Below are positions 56,546-64,000 of a stretch of 64,000 bases of DNA, piece after piece; position 1 is the first letter of the stretch, and each line of letters starts with the position of its first letter. This DNA is from JAAFIP01 sp031367325 (GTDB taxonomy: Bacteria > Pseudomonadota > Gammaproteobacteria > Burkholderiales > Burkholderiaceae_C). A program made the translations under genes and the position numbers. The notes below the pieces were generated by a model that saw only the letters and a list, made by a program, of their open reading frames with translations, had not been told where the DNA came from and did no database searches. The DNA lies in contig JANLPQ010000038.1 in NCBI GenBank assembly GCA_031367325.1, positions 1-64,000 on the forward strand, read 5' to 3'.

Positions 56546-57316
56546 ATGTCAGCTCCCAGCTTGCCACCAGCGCTGTTACTTGCAACCCGTTTGCCCGATG
56601 CTGCAGAAGTAGCGCAAGACACCAGCCGCCAGTGGATGGACGCACTGGATGCGCAGCAGTCCACCATAGCGCAAGAGCTGCACGACGGCATAGGCGCTAC
56701 CTTGGCCAGCGTGACGCTGCTGCTAGGCAACCTTAAGACCATGCTGGCCAGCAACGCAGCCCATACGCTTGCAGTAGAGCGTATCTTGGTGCAGGTATTG
56801 AAAGCCACCGACATGACACGCAATGTGGCGCGTGGCTTGATGCCTGTCGGCGCTACACCGGGCGCGCTGTGGCGTGCGCTGGAACGCTTGGCTATCGACA
56901 CTAACAGCTTGCCGGGCGTAGCGTGCAAGTTTACGCTGCGGGGTGATTGGGAGCAGTTGCCTGCAGCCACCGCCCACCATGCCTACCGCATAGTGCAAGA
57001 GGCCACAACCAACGCGCTGCGCGGCGGAGGTGCAACACAAGTGCATCTGATATTGTCGCAAAAAGGCGTGCACAGATCGATCGTGGTCAGCGATAACGGG
57101 GCCGGTTTACAGCCACTGGCAAAACCGGGCGATAACCAGCAACACGCGTTGCATCATGCCCAACGGCAAGATCAGCGCCAAGGTGTGGGCATGGCATCTA
57201 TGGTGGCGCGCAGCAAACTGATGGACGCTGACTTGCGTTTTAGCCGCGTTGCACGCGGTGGTACACGGCTGACCTTGCGCTGGCGCGACACACCTGCTGC
57301 AGCGCACGCGACATAA
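56546..57316 (+). CDS. Soluble HisKA_3-type sensor histidine kinase
   Basis: The 256-residue kinase has the HisKA_3 phosphorylation motif IAQELHDGIGATLASVTLLL at about residue 40 and a GHKL ATPase domain at about 135-245 (IVQEATTNALRGGGA N-box, VVSDNGAGL G1 box, QGVGMASMVARSKLM G2 box). There are no membrane segments, and only about 35 residues precede the phosphorylated helix, so it has no room for a sensor domain. It must receive its signal from a partner protein or detect it through the kinase core. Confidence 0.9.
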   Translation: MSAPSLPPALLLATRLPDAAEVAQDTSRQWMDALDAQQSTIAQELHDGIGATLASVTLLLGNLKTMLASNAAHTLAVERILVQVLKATDMTRNVARGLMPVGATPGALWRALERLAIDTNSLPGVACKFTLRGDWEQLPAATAHHAYRIVQEATTNALRGGGATQVHLILSQKGVHRSIVVSDNGAGLQPLAKPGDNQQHALHHAQRQDQRQGVGMASMVARSKLMDADLRFSRVARGGTRLTLRWRDTPAAAHAT

Positions 57317-57447
57317 GAAATAAATGACCGTACAACTACTTAGCAAATCACACTAAAAAAGCAAGAAAGAAGTTTTATGTGAAGGGTAAATTAGATTTTA
57401 ATAAATGTGAGTTTATGTAAATCACATTGTTTTAAGTTGCCAGCCTT

Positions 57448-58173
57448 ATGCAAACTATTTCCTCTATGTACACGCGCCCAGCGCAAGGTCGTTACACCGC
57501 CTTTAACGCTACCAACAGCTTACCTACAGCACTAAAAACCTTGCTGCAGGCTGTAGACGGTAAAACAGTGTCTAGCGTGCTAGCCCAGCAACTGGCCAAC
57601 TTAGGCAGCGTGCCAGAGCTTTTGGTACAGCTGGAAAACGCGGGTTTGATTGAAGACAAAAACACAACAGAGCGAAGCAGTGGTTTTGACCAGCACGCTG
57701 ACAGCAGCGAGTACTGCGCATCAGGCCTACTGGACCTGAATGATGGGCAGTGGGGTTTCACAGGCAGGCCTAGCTATCAGGCGCACACGGGGTTAGCGCC
57801 GCTGCATTTAGTGGCGCCAGCGCCCTTGGGCCATCCATCCCAAGGGGCAGGTGCTGCAGCTTACGGCAAACCAAGCCATTGGGCCGCCACAGCAGCTGGC
57901 GGCTTGGACGAGCTGCCAGCACTGTCGCTGGAGAGCTTATTGGCCAACCAAATTCAAAACATAGCCGACACCATGGCCACTTTTGTGCTGACCCATTTGC
58001 CCTTGCAAGCCTACAGCATGCTCAAGGAGCTAGAGTCTTTGCGGTCGCCCAGCCAATTAATGGCCACACTGCCCAGCTACGCGCTAATGGCACGCACGGC
58101 GGGTATAGCGGGCCGCCAGCACGTGGTAGAGCTGAACCGGTTGATAGATGAACAATTTCAATCATCCGTATGA
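57448..58173 (+). CDS. Hypothetical protein with N-terminal winged-helix-like segment
   Basis: I do not recognise this 241-residue protein. Residues 25-70 (LPTALKTLLQAVDGKTVSSV, then LAQQLANLGSVPELLVQLEN and AGLI) look like a winged-helix or DUF-type regulatory domain. A Gly/Pro/His-rich, probably disordered linker of about 80 residues follows. The C-terminal 70 residues are helical (ESLLANQIQNIADTMATFVL). It lies between the kinase and an Lrp regulator, on the same strand as both. A regulatory role is only suggested by these features. Confidence 0.65.
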   Translation: MQTISSMYTRPAQGRYTAFNATNSLPTALKTLLQAVDGKTVSSVLAQQLANLGSVPELLVQLENAGLIEDKNTTERSSGFDQHADSSEYCASGLLDLNDGQWGFTGRPSYQAHTGLAPLHLVAPAPLGHPSQGAGAAAYGKPSHWAATAAGGLDELPALSLESLLANQIQNIADTMATFVLTHLPLQAYSMLKELESLRSPSQLMATLPSYALMARTAGIAGRQHVVELNRLIDEQFQSSV

Positions 58174-58192
58174 AAATTTACTTTTTAATTCA

Positions 58193-58212
58193 CTAAAAAT
58201 AGCTGCTTAAGG
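58193..58212 (+). repeat. Truncated CTGCTTGAGCAG repeat upstream of the Lrp gene
   Basis: CACTAAAAATAGCTGCTTAA matches only the left half of the repeat and lies 17 bases before the Lrp start codon. Confidence 0.45.
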
Positions 58213-58228
58213 TGCATAAAATTGCGTT

Positions 58229-58711
58229 ATGGCAACTATTAACGAAACTTCCGATACGCTGGACAAGATCGACCTGAAGATCTTAAACGCGCTACAAAAT
58301 GATGGTCGCATCAGCAACTTAAAGCTGGCCGAGGCTGTTGCGCTGAGCCCCACTGCCGTGCTGGCGCGTACGCAGCGGCTGCAGCGCGATGGCTATATCT
58401 TGGGCTTTGAAGCGCGGTTGAACCCGGCTAAGCTGGGCCGCGGGCTGACGGTGTTTGTCGAGGTGCTGCTAGAGCGCACCACGCCGCAAGTGTTTGACCA
58501 ATTTAAGGCTGCAGCCCAAGCCCGGCCCGAGATTTTAGAATGCCATATGGTGGCGGGCGGCTTTGACTATTTGCTCAAAACCCGCGTGCGCGATATGGCC
58601 GCCTACCGCGAGTTTGCAGGCAACGCGCTGTGGCAACTGCCCGGCGTGCGCGAGACGCGCACCTACGCAGTGATGGAAGAAGTCAAAGAGACCACAAAGC
58701 TGGTTTTATAG
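58229..58711 (+). CDS. Lrp/AsnC-family transcriptional regulator
   Basis: The N-terminal helix-turn-helix (about 12-60) is DLKILNALQNDGRISNLKLA followed by EAVALSPTAVLARTQRLQRD. The C-terminal RAM ligand-binding domain (about 75-150) has ILECHMVAGGFDYLLKTRVR. Lrp-type regulators often control putA in proteobacteria, and putA is 3 kb away, but there are four genes between them. The ligand is unknown. Confidence 0.93.
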   Translation: MATINETSDTLDKIDLKILNALQNDGRISNLKLAEAVALSPTAVLARTQRLQRDGYILGFEARLNPAKLGRGLTVFVEVLLERTTPQVFDQFKAAAQARPEILECHMVAGGFDYLLKTRVRDMAAYREFAGNALWQLPGVRETRTYAVMEEVKETTKLVL

Positions 58712-59039
58712 CCAAAAGTAAACGAATTTATAAGGCATTTAACCGTTCTAGGCCGTAGAACCTGCTCAAGCAGCTACTGAATTAATAGCGCTGACCGCTG
58801 GCTTGGTAGTTATGCGGTTCTAGGATGCAAAGCGTGCACAAGGTATGCCTTCTGTCACGCAAACCTTAAATTGTGTCGCAACCCTACCGCGCTAGTGCAA
58901 AGCGGTTGGCACTATCTGCGACCATTTGCGTTGCGCCCCAAATAAGTGCATTTTGGCAAGTATGATGAGCAGATAAATAGGGAAGCGCAGCCAGGCAAGT
59001 GGCCTAGGAGCGTATGGTTGTCGTTGTAGGTGATTTGGC
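58712..59039. other. Lrp / hypothetical protein intergenic region
   Basis: Apart from a CTGCTTGAGCAG repeat copy (58746-58793) I see no gene or clear regulatory signal in these 328 bases. Confidence 0.5.
58746..58793 (-). repeat. CTGCTTGAGCAG repeat, copy downstream of the Lrp gene
   Basis: It reads TTCTAGGCCGTAGAACCTGC then TCAAGCAGCTACTGAATTAAT. It shares its first 30 bases with the copy at 34447-34490. Confidence 0.8.
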
Positions 59040-60041
59040 TTGGCCGATTTAGTTTTTCAAAATGAACACACCCCTTTGGTGTTTGTCCGGCCAGTAGGTT
59101 TCTCGGCTGCGGATTCGTTGCGTCTGCTTAAAGCGGCGCAGCGCATGGACGGCCCGGTGCGCTGGCGCCTTGCGCCCTCAGGCGTGATGACCGACGTTTA
59201 CTTGGCGCACGCCGACAGCATTCAAAAAAGCACACGCCTGCGCACTTCGGGGGACAGTACACCGGGTAATTCGCAAACCAGCGGGTTTGAGTATTCGCAT
59301 TTAAGTGTGGACGACAACGGCTACCACAAGAATCACCCTGTCTGCGTGCTGGGCCAACACAGCGCTGACCCCGACGCCACCATGCTGCCTTCGCTGGTGT
59401 TTCCAGATGCTTTGCAACAGCTTGAAGCGGGCTTGCGCAAGCTGCAGCAAGAGCTGATCAGCCAGCGCATGTTGTACGCACTGGGTGCCATAGCTTGGGA
59501 AGAGCGCGGCGCATGGAAAACCCGCCGTTTGCATTTGCAGTGCCAATCGCGTTTGATAGCTGTTATCGCGCCCCAAGAATGGGTGGTTCATTTATCAGCC
59601 CATTGCACCATGGATGAACTAGACCGTGCCACCGTGCAGGCCGTACCGCAGTCCACAGGTTTTGCGGCGCCGGGTTTTGATATGTTGCCGCTAGAGCATG
59701 CGCTGTGGGAGTTTGCCAAACGTTGCCCCGAGGCCTGGCTGGCCCAAATGGTGCCCAGCGCTTATTTAACCCAGCCTTTAACGCACCGCCGTATCGCCCA
59801 AATGAGCGAGCGTGCACTGGGCGACCACTGCGCTGCGCTGTTGCAACTGCTAGATTTAGGTTCGCGCAAAGCCGATGATATTCAAAAACAGCTGCGTTTA
59901 ACGCGCCCTGCGCTGCTGCGCACGCTGGCGTGTTTAGCTTTGATCCGTGCTGTCCATCCGGTGCCCAAGCCGCGCGGTTTTTGGGGCTGGCTGCCACGCT
60001 TTGTTAGGCGAAAAGTGTTTGGCCCATCGGGCATGTTTTAA
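59040..60041 (+). CDS. Conserved hypothetical protein, paralogue of the gene at 1951-2976
   Basis: The 333-residue protein of unknown function shares layout with the protein at 1951-2976. It starts with TPLVFVRPVGFSAADSLRLL, has YLAHADSIQ where the other has LINSPS, and ends in a winged-helix-like segment (HCAALLQLLDLGSRKADDIQ then LRLTRPALLRTLACLALIR). No membrane segment is present. The start codon appears to be TTG at 59040, just after an in-frame stop; no good ATG is available. It precedes the yggS-pilT-pilU cluster and its end overlaps yggS by four bases on the other strand. A link to twitching or surface sensing is only a guess from position. Confidence 0.75.
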   Translation: MADLVFQNEHTPLVFVRPVGFSAADSLRLLKAAQRMDGPVRWRLAPSGVMTDVYLAHADSIQKSTRLRTSGDSTPGNSQTSGFEYSHLSVDDNGYHKNHPVCVLGQHSADPDATMLPSLVFPDALQQLEAGLRKLQQELISQRMLYALGAIAWEERGAWKTRRLHLQCQSRLIAVIAPQEWVVHLSAHCTMDELDRATVQAVPQSTGFAAPGFDMLPLEHALWEFAKRCPEAWLAQMVPSAYLTQPLTHRRIAQMSERALGDHCAALLQLLDLGSRKADDIQKQLRLTRPALLRTLACLALIRAVHPVPKPRGFWGWLPRFVRRKVFGPSGMF

Positions 60042-60751
60042 ATCTCGGCCGGTGTTTTAACACGCGGCGGGCGCTGGCCAAAGATAGCGGTGCCCACGCG
60101 CACCATGGTGCTGCCACATTGCACGGCAGCGGCCATATCGGCGCTCATACCCATCGACAAAGTATCTACGCTGGAAAATTGCTTTTGCAGCGTGCCAAAC
60201 AATAAGTAAGCATCGCTAAACACTGCACAAGCGGCGGCAAAGTCTGCTGCCGGCTCGGGTATCACCATCATGCCGCGTAGCTGCAGCTGGGGTAGGGCGT
60301 GCACCGCATTAGCCAGCGCGGGCAGTGCTTCGGGCGGCACGCCAGATTTATTGGCACCGCCGTCGATATTGACTTGCAGGCAAATTTGTAACGCTGGTAA
60401 ATGGCTGGGGCGCTGCGCGTTCAGCCGCTGGGCGGTTTTAAGCTGGTCTACGCTGTGCACCCACGCAAAATGCTCGGCCACAGCGTGGGTTTTGTTACTT
60501 TGAATCGGGCCAATCATGTGCCACACAGCGTCCGGCAAATCTGCTAGCTGGGCTATTTTGTCCACGCCTTCGGCAATGTAATTCTCGCCAAAATGGCGCT
60601 GGCCCGCGGCGTAGGCTTGGCGCACTGCGTCCGGCCCCCAAGTTTTACTGACGGCTAATAAGCTAACTTCGTTGGGATTTCGCCCACAGTCGGCACATGC
60701 AGCACGAATCTGTGCAGTTACTGTTTGTAGATTGTTAGAAATCATGCCCAT
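60038..60751 (-). CDS. yggS: YggS-family PLP-binding protein (PLPHP)
   Basis: The protein binds pyridoxal phosphate and buffers its level in the cytosol; it has no known catalytic reaction. The PLP lysine is in SLLAVSKTWGPDAV at about residue 36. GQRHFGENYIAEG, WHMIGPIQSNK, VNIDGGANKSG and LSMGMSADMAAAVQCGSTMV are the family motifs. The yggS-pilT-pilU neighbourhood is conserved in many beta- and gammaproteobacteria. Confidence 0.95.
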   Translation of the reverse strand: MGMISNNLQTVTAQIRAACADCGRNPNEVSLLAVSKTWGPDAVRQAYAAGQRHFGENYIAEGVDKIAQLADLPDAVWHMIGPIQSNKTHAVAEHFAWVHSVDQLKTAQRLNAQRPSHLPALQICLQVNIDGGANKSGVPPEALPALANAVHALPQLQLRGMMVIPEPAADFAAACAVFSDAYLLFGTLQKQFSSVDTLSMGMSADMAAAVQCGSTMVRVGTAIFGQRPPRVKTPAEI

Positions 60752-60807
60752 AATGTATCTATTGTCTTAACGACAGCGCTCTGATTACACCTTTAACTGT
60801 AACAATT

Positions 60808-61851
60808 ATGGACATTACCCAACTACTGGCCTTCAGCGTCAAAAATAAAGCCTCCGACTTGCACCTGTCTGCGGGCCTGCCGCCAATGATCCGCGTGCAC
60901 GGCGATGTGCGCCGTATCAACGTTGAGCCATTGGACCACAAGCAAGTGCACGCCATGGTGTACGACATCATGAACGACGGGCAGCGCAAACAGTACGAAG
61001 AATTTTTAGAAGTCGACTTTTCGTTTGAGATTGACGGGCTGGCGCGCTTTCGTGTGAACGCGTTTAACCAAAACCGGGGCGCGGCGGCGGTGTTTCGTAC
61101 CATTCCGTCAAAGATTTTGACATTGGAGCAATTGAACGCCCCCAAGATTTTTGCCGACCTGGCCATGAAGCCGCGCGGCTTGGTGTTGGTCACCGGCCCT
61201 ACCGGGTCGGGCAAGTCCACTACGCTGGCTGCCATGGTGAACCATTTGAATGAGACCGAATACGGGCATATTTTGACGGTAGAAGACCCGATTGAATTTG
61301 TCCACGAATCTAAAAAGTGCCTGATTAACCAGCGCGAGGTGGGCCCCATGACGCTGAGCTTTGCTGCAGCGCTAAAGTCTGCCCTGCGCGAAGACCCCGA
61401 CGCTATTTTGGTGGGCGAGATGCGCGACCTGGAAACTATTCGCCTGGCCATGACAGCGGCTGAGACGGGCCACTTGGTGTTTGGCACCTTGCACACCTCC
61501 AGCGCGGCCAAAACCATTGACCGCATTATTGACGTATTCCCTGCTGAAGAAAAAGAGATGGTGCGGTCGATGTTGTCAGAGTCATTGCAAGCGGTGATCT
61601 CACAAACCTTGTGCAAAAACAAAGACGGCAGCGGCCGTGTGGCAGCGCATGAAATTATGCTGGGCACCAGTGCTATTCGTAACTTGATTCGCGAGGCCAA
61701 GGTGGCGCAGATGTATTCGGCCATCCAAACCGGCAACAGCGTGGGCATGCAAACACTGGACCAAAACTTAACCGAGCTGATCAAGCGCAACATGATCTCG
61801 CCTGCAGAGGCGCGGAGTAAGGCGAAGATTCCAGAGAATTTCGTAGGTTAG
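60808..61851 (+). CDS. pilT: Type IV pilus retraction ATPase PilT
   Basis: PilT is the hexameric ATPase that depolymerises the pilus and powers twitching. Walker A is TGPTGSGKSTTLAAM, the Asp box is TVEDPIEFVH, Walker B is ILVGEMRDLETI and the His box is GHLVFGTLHTSSA. The conserved C-terminal AIRNLIRE motif, needed for retraction, is present. Length (347 aa) is normal. It is divergent from yggS. Confidence 0.97.
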   Translation: MDITQLLAFSVKNKASDLHLSAGLPPMIRVHGDVRRINVEPLDHKQVHAMVYDIMNDGQRKQYEEFLEVDFSFEIDGLARFRVNAFNQNRGAAAVFRTIPSKILTLEQLNAPKIFADLAMKPRGLVLVTGPTGSGKSTTLAAMVNHLNETEYGHILTVEDPIEFVHESKKCLINQREVGPMTLSFAAALKSALREDPDAILVGEMRDLETIRLAMTAAETGHLVFGTLHTSSAAKTIDRIIDVFPAEEKEMVRSMLSESLQAVISQTLCKNKDGSGRVAAHEIMLGTSAIRNLIREAKVAQMYSAIQTGNSVGMQTLDQNLTELIKRNMISPAEARSKAKIPENFVG

Positions 61852-61856
61852 ATACG

Positions 61857-61946
61857 GACAAAAGTTTCGCTCCGCTTTGCTGCGCACGATACTTTTGCCC
61901 GGGGTTAATCAGTGAAAAAATCTTGGGGTGACCCGGCGATTTTTTC
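61857..61946. repeat. Two hairpins between pilT and pilU
   Basis: CAAAAGT near 61859 pairs with ACTTTTG near 61891, and GAAAAAATC (61914-61922) pairs exactly with GATTTTTTC (61938-61946). The second, with a T-rich right arm, could reduce read-through from pilT to pilU. Confidence 0.5.
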
Positions 61947-62009
61947 AAGTAGTGAATACAACGAAGCATTGCGCATTTGCGCAATGCGACACAAGAAAGG
62001 AGCTGCTTC

Positions 62010-63146
62010 ATGGAGCGCGACCAAGCTAGTAAATTCATCAACGATCTTTTAAAGTTGATGGTCAGCCGCAACGGCAGTGATTTGTTTATCACCGGCGACT
62101 TTCCGCCTGCTATCAAGGTGGACGGTAAGGTGACCAAGGTGTCGCCGCAGCCCTTGTCTGCCAACCACACCTTAGCGCTGGCCCGTTCGATCATGAACGA
62201 CAAGCAGGCCGCTGAATTTGAGCGCACCAAAGAATGCAACTTTGCCGTAGCACCTCCCGGTATTGGGCGCTTTCGGGTGAATGCGTTTATCCAGCAAGGC
62301 AAGGTTGGCATGGTCATGCGGACCATTCCGCTTACTTTGCCAACGATTGATGTGCTGGGCTTGCCCCAAGTGCTCAAAGACGTCACCATGACCAAGCGCG
62401 GTTTGGTGATTTTGGTGGGTGCTACAGGTTCGGGTAAATCCACATCGCTGGCCGCCATGGTCGATCACCGCAACGAAAACTCGTTTGGCCACATCATCAC
62501 CATTGAAGACCCGGTAGAGTTTGTGCACCCACACAAAAACTGCGTGGTGACGCAGCGCGAAGTTGGCTTGGACACTGACAGCTGGGAAGCCGCGCTGAAG
62601 AATACCTTACGCCAAGCACCCGACGTGATTTTGATGGGTGAGATCCGCGACCGCGAAACCATGGAGCACGCTGTAGCCTTTGCCGAGACGGGCCACCTGT
62701 GCATGGCCACGCTGCACGCCAACAGCGCCAACCAAGCGCTGGACCGCGTCATCAACTTCTTCCCCGAAGAGCGCCGCACGCAGTTGCTGATGGACTTGTC
62801 GCTCAACTTGCGCGCCATGATCTCGCAACGCCTGGTGCCCAAGCAAGACGGTAAAGGCCGTTTTGCAGCGGTAGAGGTGCTGCTGAACACGCCCTTGATT
62901 TCTGACTTGATTTTCAAAGGCGATGTCTCTGAGATCAAAGAAATCATGAAGAAAAGCCGCAACCTAGGCATGCAAACTTTTGACCAAGCTTTGTTTGATG
63001 GTTTTGAAAATAACCAAATTACCTTTGAAGACGCACTTCGCAACGCTGACTCAGTGAACGACTTGCGCCTGCAAATCAAGCTGAACTCGCAGCGCGCCAA
63101 AACGGTCGATCTGGCCGCAGGGACTGAGCATCTGCAAATTATGTAG
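62010..63146 (+). CDS. pilU: PilT-like ATPase PilU
   Basis: PilU is the PilT-dependent accessory retraction ATPase. Walker A is VGATGSGKSTSLAAM, the Asp box is TIEDPVEFVH, Walker B is ILMGEIRDRETM and the His box is GHLCMATLHANSAN. The longer C-terminus (IKEIMKKSRNLGMQTFDQAL) distinguishes PilU from PilT. ATG at 62010 (MERDQASKFINDLLKLM) has AAAGGAG upstream and gives 378 residues. Confidence 0.96.
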   Translation: MERDQASKFINDLLKLMVSRNGSDLFITGDFPPAIKVDGKVTKVSPQPLSANHTLALARSIMNDKQAAEFERTKECNFAVAPPGIGRFRVNAFIQQGKVGMVMRTIPLTLPTIDVLGLPQVLKDVTMTKRGLVILVGATGSGKSTSLAAMVDHRNENSFGHIITIEDPVEFVHPHKNCVVTQREVGLDTDSWEAALKNTLRQAPDVILMGEIRDRETMEHAVAFAETGHLCMATLHANSANQALDRVINFFPEERRTQLLMDLSLNLRAMISQRLVPKQDGKGRFAAVEVLLNTPLISDLIFKGDVSEIKEIMKKSRNLGMQTFDQALFDGFENNQITFEDALRNADSVNDLRLQIKLNSQRAKTVDLAAGTEHLQIM

Positions 63147-63151
63147 TATGG

Positions 63152-64000
63152 TTATCTGAGTTGTTCGTTCGGATTTTGCGGCTTCTGCGCAAAAGCTGCA
63201 AAGCAGGTTTGCAAAAAATCCATCGTGGCGCGGATTTTAGCTGCGCGGTGGCGCTCTGCCAAAATCATCGCATAAACCGCGTACTGTCCGGGCTGCACAT
63301 AGCGCTGCAATACAGGCTTGAGTTGACCTTGTGCTACCAAACTGTCTCCCACCACATCATTTATACGCGCAATGCCTGCACCCGACAGCGCCAACGCTAC
63401 GACGGCCGCGCTGCTGTTAACGCGCAAGTGCCCGGGCAAAGTACGGATGACCATTTGCCCGTTCATATTAAAGCCCCACTCGTTATGCGTGAGTGTGGTG
63501 CTGTTGCCAATAAGCGTGTGCTGGGCCAGATCATCAGGCGTGCGTGGTGTGCCGTGCTGCTTGAGGTAACCGGGTGACGCATACAAGGCGCGGCCATGGT
63601 GCCCTAGTGGCTTTGCCACCAAGCTCTGCGGCGGTAATGCGCCGGCCCGCACTGCAATATCAATGCCTTCGCGCGCCATACTCACCAAACGGTCGTCCAC
63701 ATGCAGGTCAACGGACAGTTTTGGATGTTGCATACGCAATGCGGCTAAGCGCGGTATCACTACATGCTGGGCCATTAGCTGGCTCACACTGATCACGACG
63801 CACCCTGCGACTGTGCGGCCACGGTTACTGAGGCTGTCTTCTAATTGCCCATGCGTTTGCAAAATACGCTGCGCATGTTCTAGAAAAACTTCTCCCTCCT
63901 GCGTAATGGATAACCCGTGCGTGGTGCGGTGTGCCAGACGTACATTGCACGCTGCCTCCATACGCGCCAAAGCGCGCGACACCCAGCTAGGCGCGACATT
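63152..64000 (-). CDS. LysR-family transcriptional regulator (partial, N-terminus outside window)
   Basis: The frame runs open through the window end; the last visible residues (SWVSRALARMEAACNVRLAH) are the recognition helix of the LysR winged helix, so about 35 N-terminal residues are missing. The effector domain follows, with GCVVISVSQLMAQHVVIPRL and VDLHVDDRLVSMAREGIDIA. This pattern fits the CrgA/DmlR-like subgroup. It converges on pilU with five bases between the stops. The regulated genes would lie right of the window. Confidence 0.92.
   Translation of the reverse strand, partial: NVAPSWVSRALARMEAACNVRLAHRTTHGLSITQEGEVFLEHAQRILQTHGQLEDSLSNRGRTVAGCVVISVSQLMAQHVVIPRLAALRMQHPKLSVDLHVDDRLVSMAREGIDIAVRAGALPPQSLVAKPLGHHGRALYASPGYLKQHGTPRTPDDLAQHTLIGNSTTLTHNEWGFNMNGQMVIRTLPGHLRVNSSAAVVALALSGAGIARINDVVGDSLVAQGQLKPVLQRYVQPGQYAVYAMILAERHRAAKIRATMDFLQTCFAAFAQKPQNPNEQLR

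Noticed and set aside
62001..62012. GGAGCTGCTTCATGG at the pilU start looks like the repeat core
   Set aside because: Only AGCTGCTT matches; the palindrome and both flanks are absent, so it is chance overlap with a ribosome binding site.

Overview
The window looks like a chromosomal segment of a betaproteobacterium of the order Burkholderiales, most probably the family Comamonadaceae. This rests on the proteins (phenylacetyl-CoA epoxidase operon, bactofilin next to erpA, DUF6776, DUF2917, cytochrome c'/b561 pair, yggS-pilT-pilU) and on a dispersed palindromic repeat with the core CTGCTTGAGCAG. I believe repeats of this kind are common in Comamonadaceae, but I could not search a database. Almost everything is housekeeping or metabolic. 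There is no rRNA or tRNA gene, no intact insertion sequence, no CRISPR array and no complete prophage.

Layout. 1-1.95 kb: phenylacetate oxidation operon paaABC (minus strand, paaC cut by the window edge) behind a TetR-type operator. 2-4.1 kb: a protein of unknown function and rlmJ. 4.2-7.2 kb: rplM-rpsI with a strong promoter, then a DUF6776 coiled-coil protein, bactofilin and erpA. 7.3-15.1 kb: a CPA2-like antiporter, a YbdK ligase, anmK, an M23 peptidase, tyrS and dtd. 15.1-24.3 kb: a BON lipoprotein, small proteins, 3-oxoadipyl-CoA thiolase, a RutE-like reductase, a TauE exporter, an SbmA-like ABC exporter and a DUF1800/DUF1501 secreted pair. 24.3-25.4 kb: an isolated phage-type CI/Ner regulatory switch. 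25.4-35.6 kb: acyltransferase, queC, YciI, TfoX-like protein, DUF2917/LysR, Uma2, methyltransferase, 5-FCL, slt and hpf. 35.8-44.9 kb: MFS transporter, patatin, corA, cytochrome b561/c', TlpA, DUF4197 and a 5'-nucleotidase. 45-47.9 kb: a lower-GC accessory block that resembles integron gene cassettes. 48-55.1 kb: a BNR/sialidase-like protein, an M28 peptidase and putA. 55.3-64 kb: a small basic protein, a two-component pair, an Lrp regulator, a paralogue of the 2-kb unknown protein, yggS, pilT, pilU and a LysR gene cut by the window end.

The most unusual signal is the palindromic repeat. I count about 17 full and 2 partial copies in 64 kb. At least seven copies lie inside conserved genes (rlmJ, anmK, the ABC exporter, 5-FCL, putA three times) and are read through in frame, in more than one reading frame and in both orientations. 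They add short peptides such as NPAQAAI, CSSSY or IAARAGD at loops and domain junctions. Other copies appear to supply a start codon (5'-nucleotidase) or a stop codon (queC). putA also carries a fourth, unrelated GC-rich insert. A second hairpin repeat family (three copies), a 179-bp MITE-like inverted-repeat element, two long tandem duplications, an attC-like site and a proline-rich leader ORF before corA are the other points worth checking.
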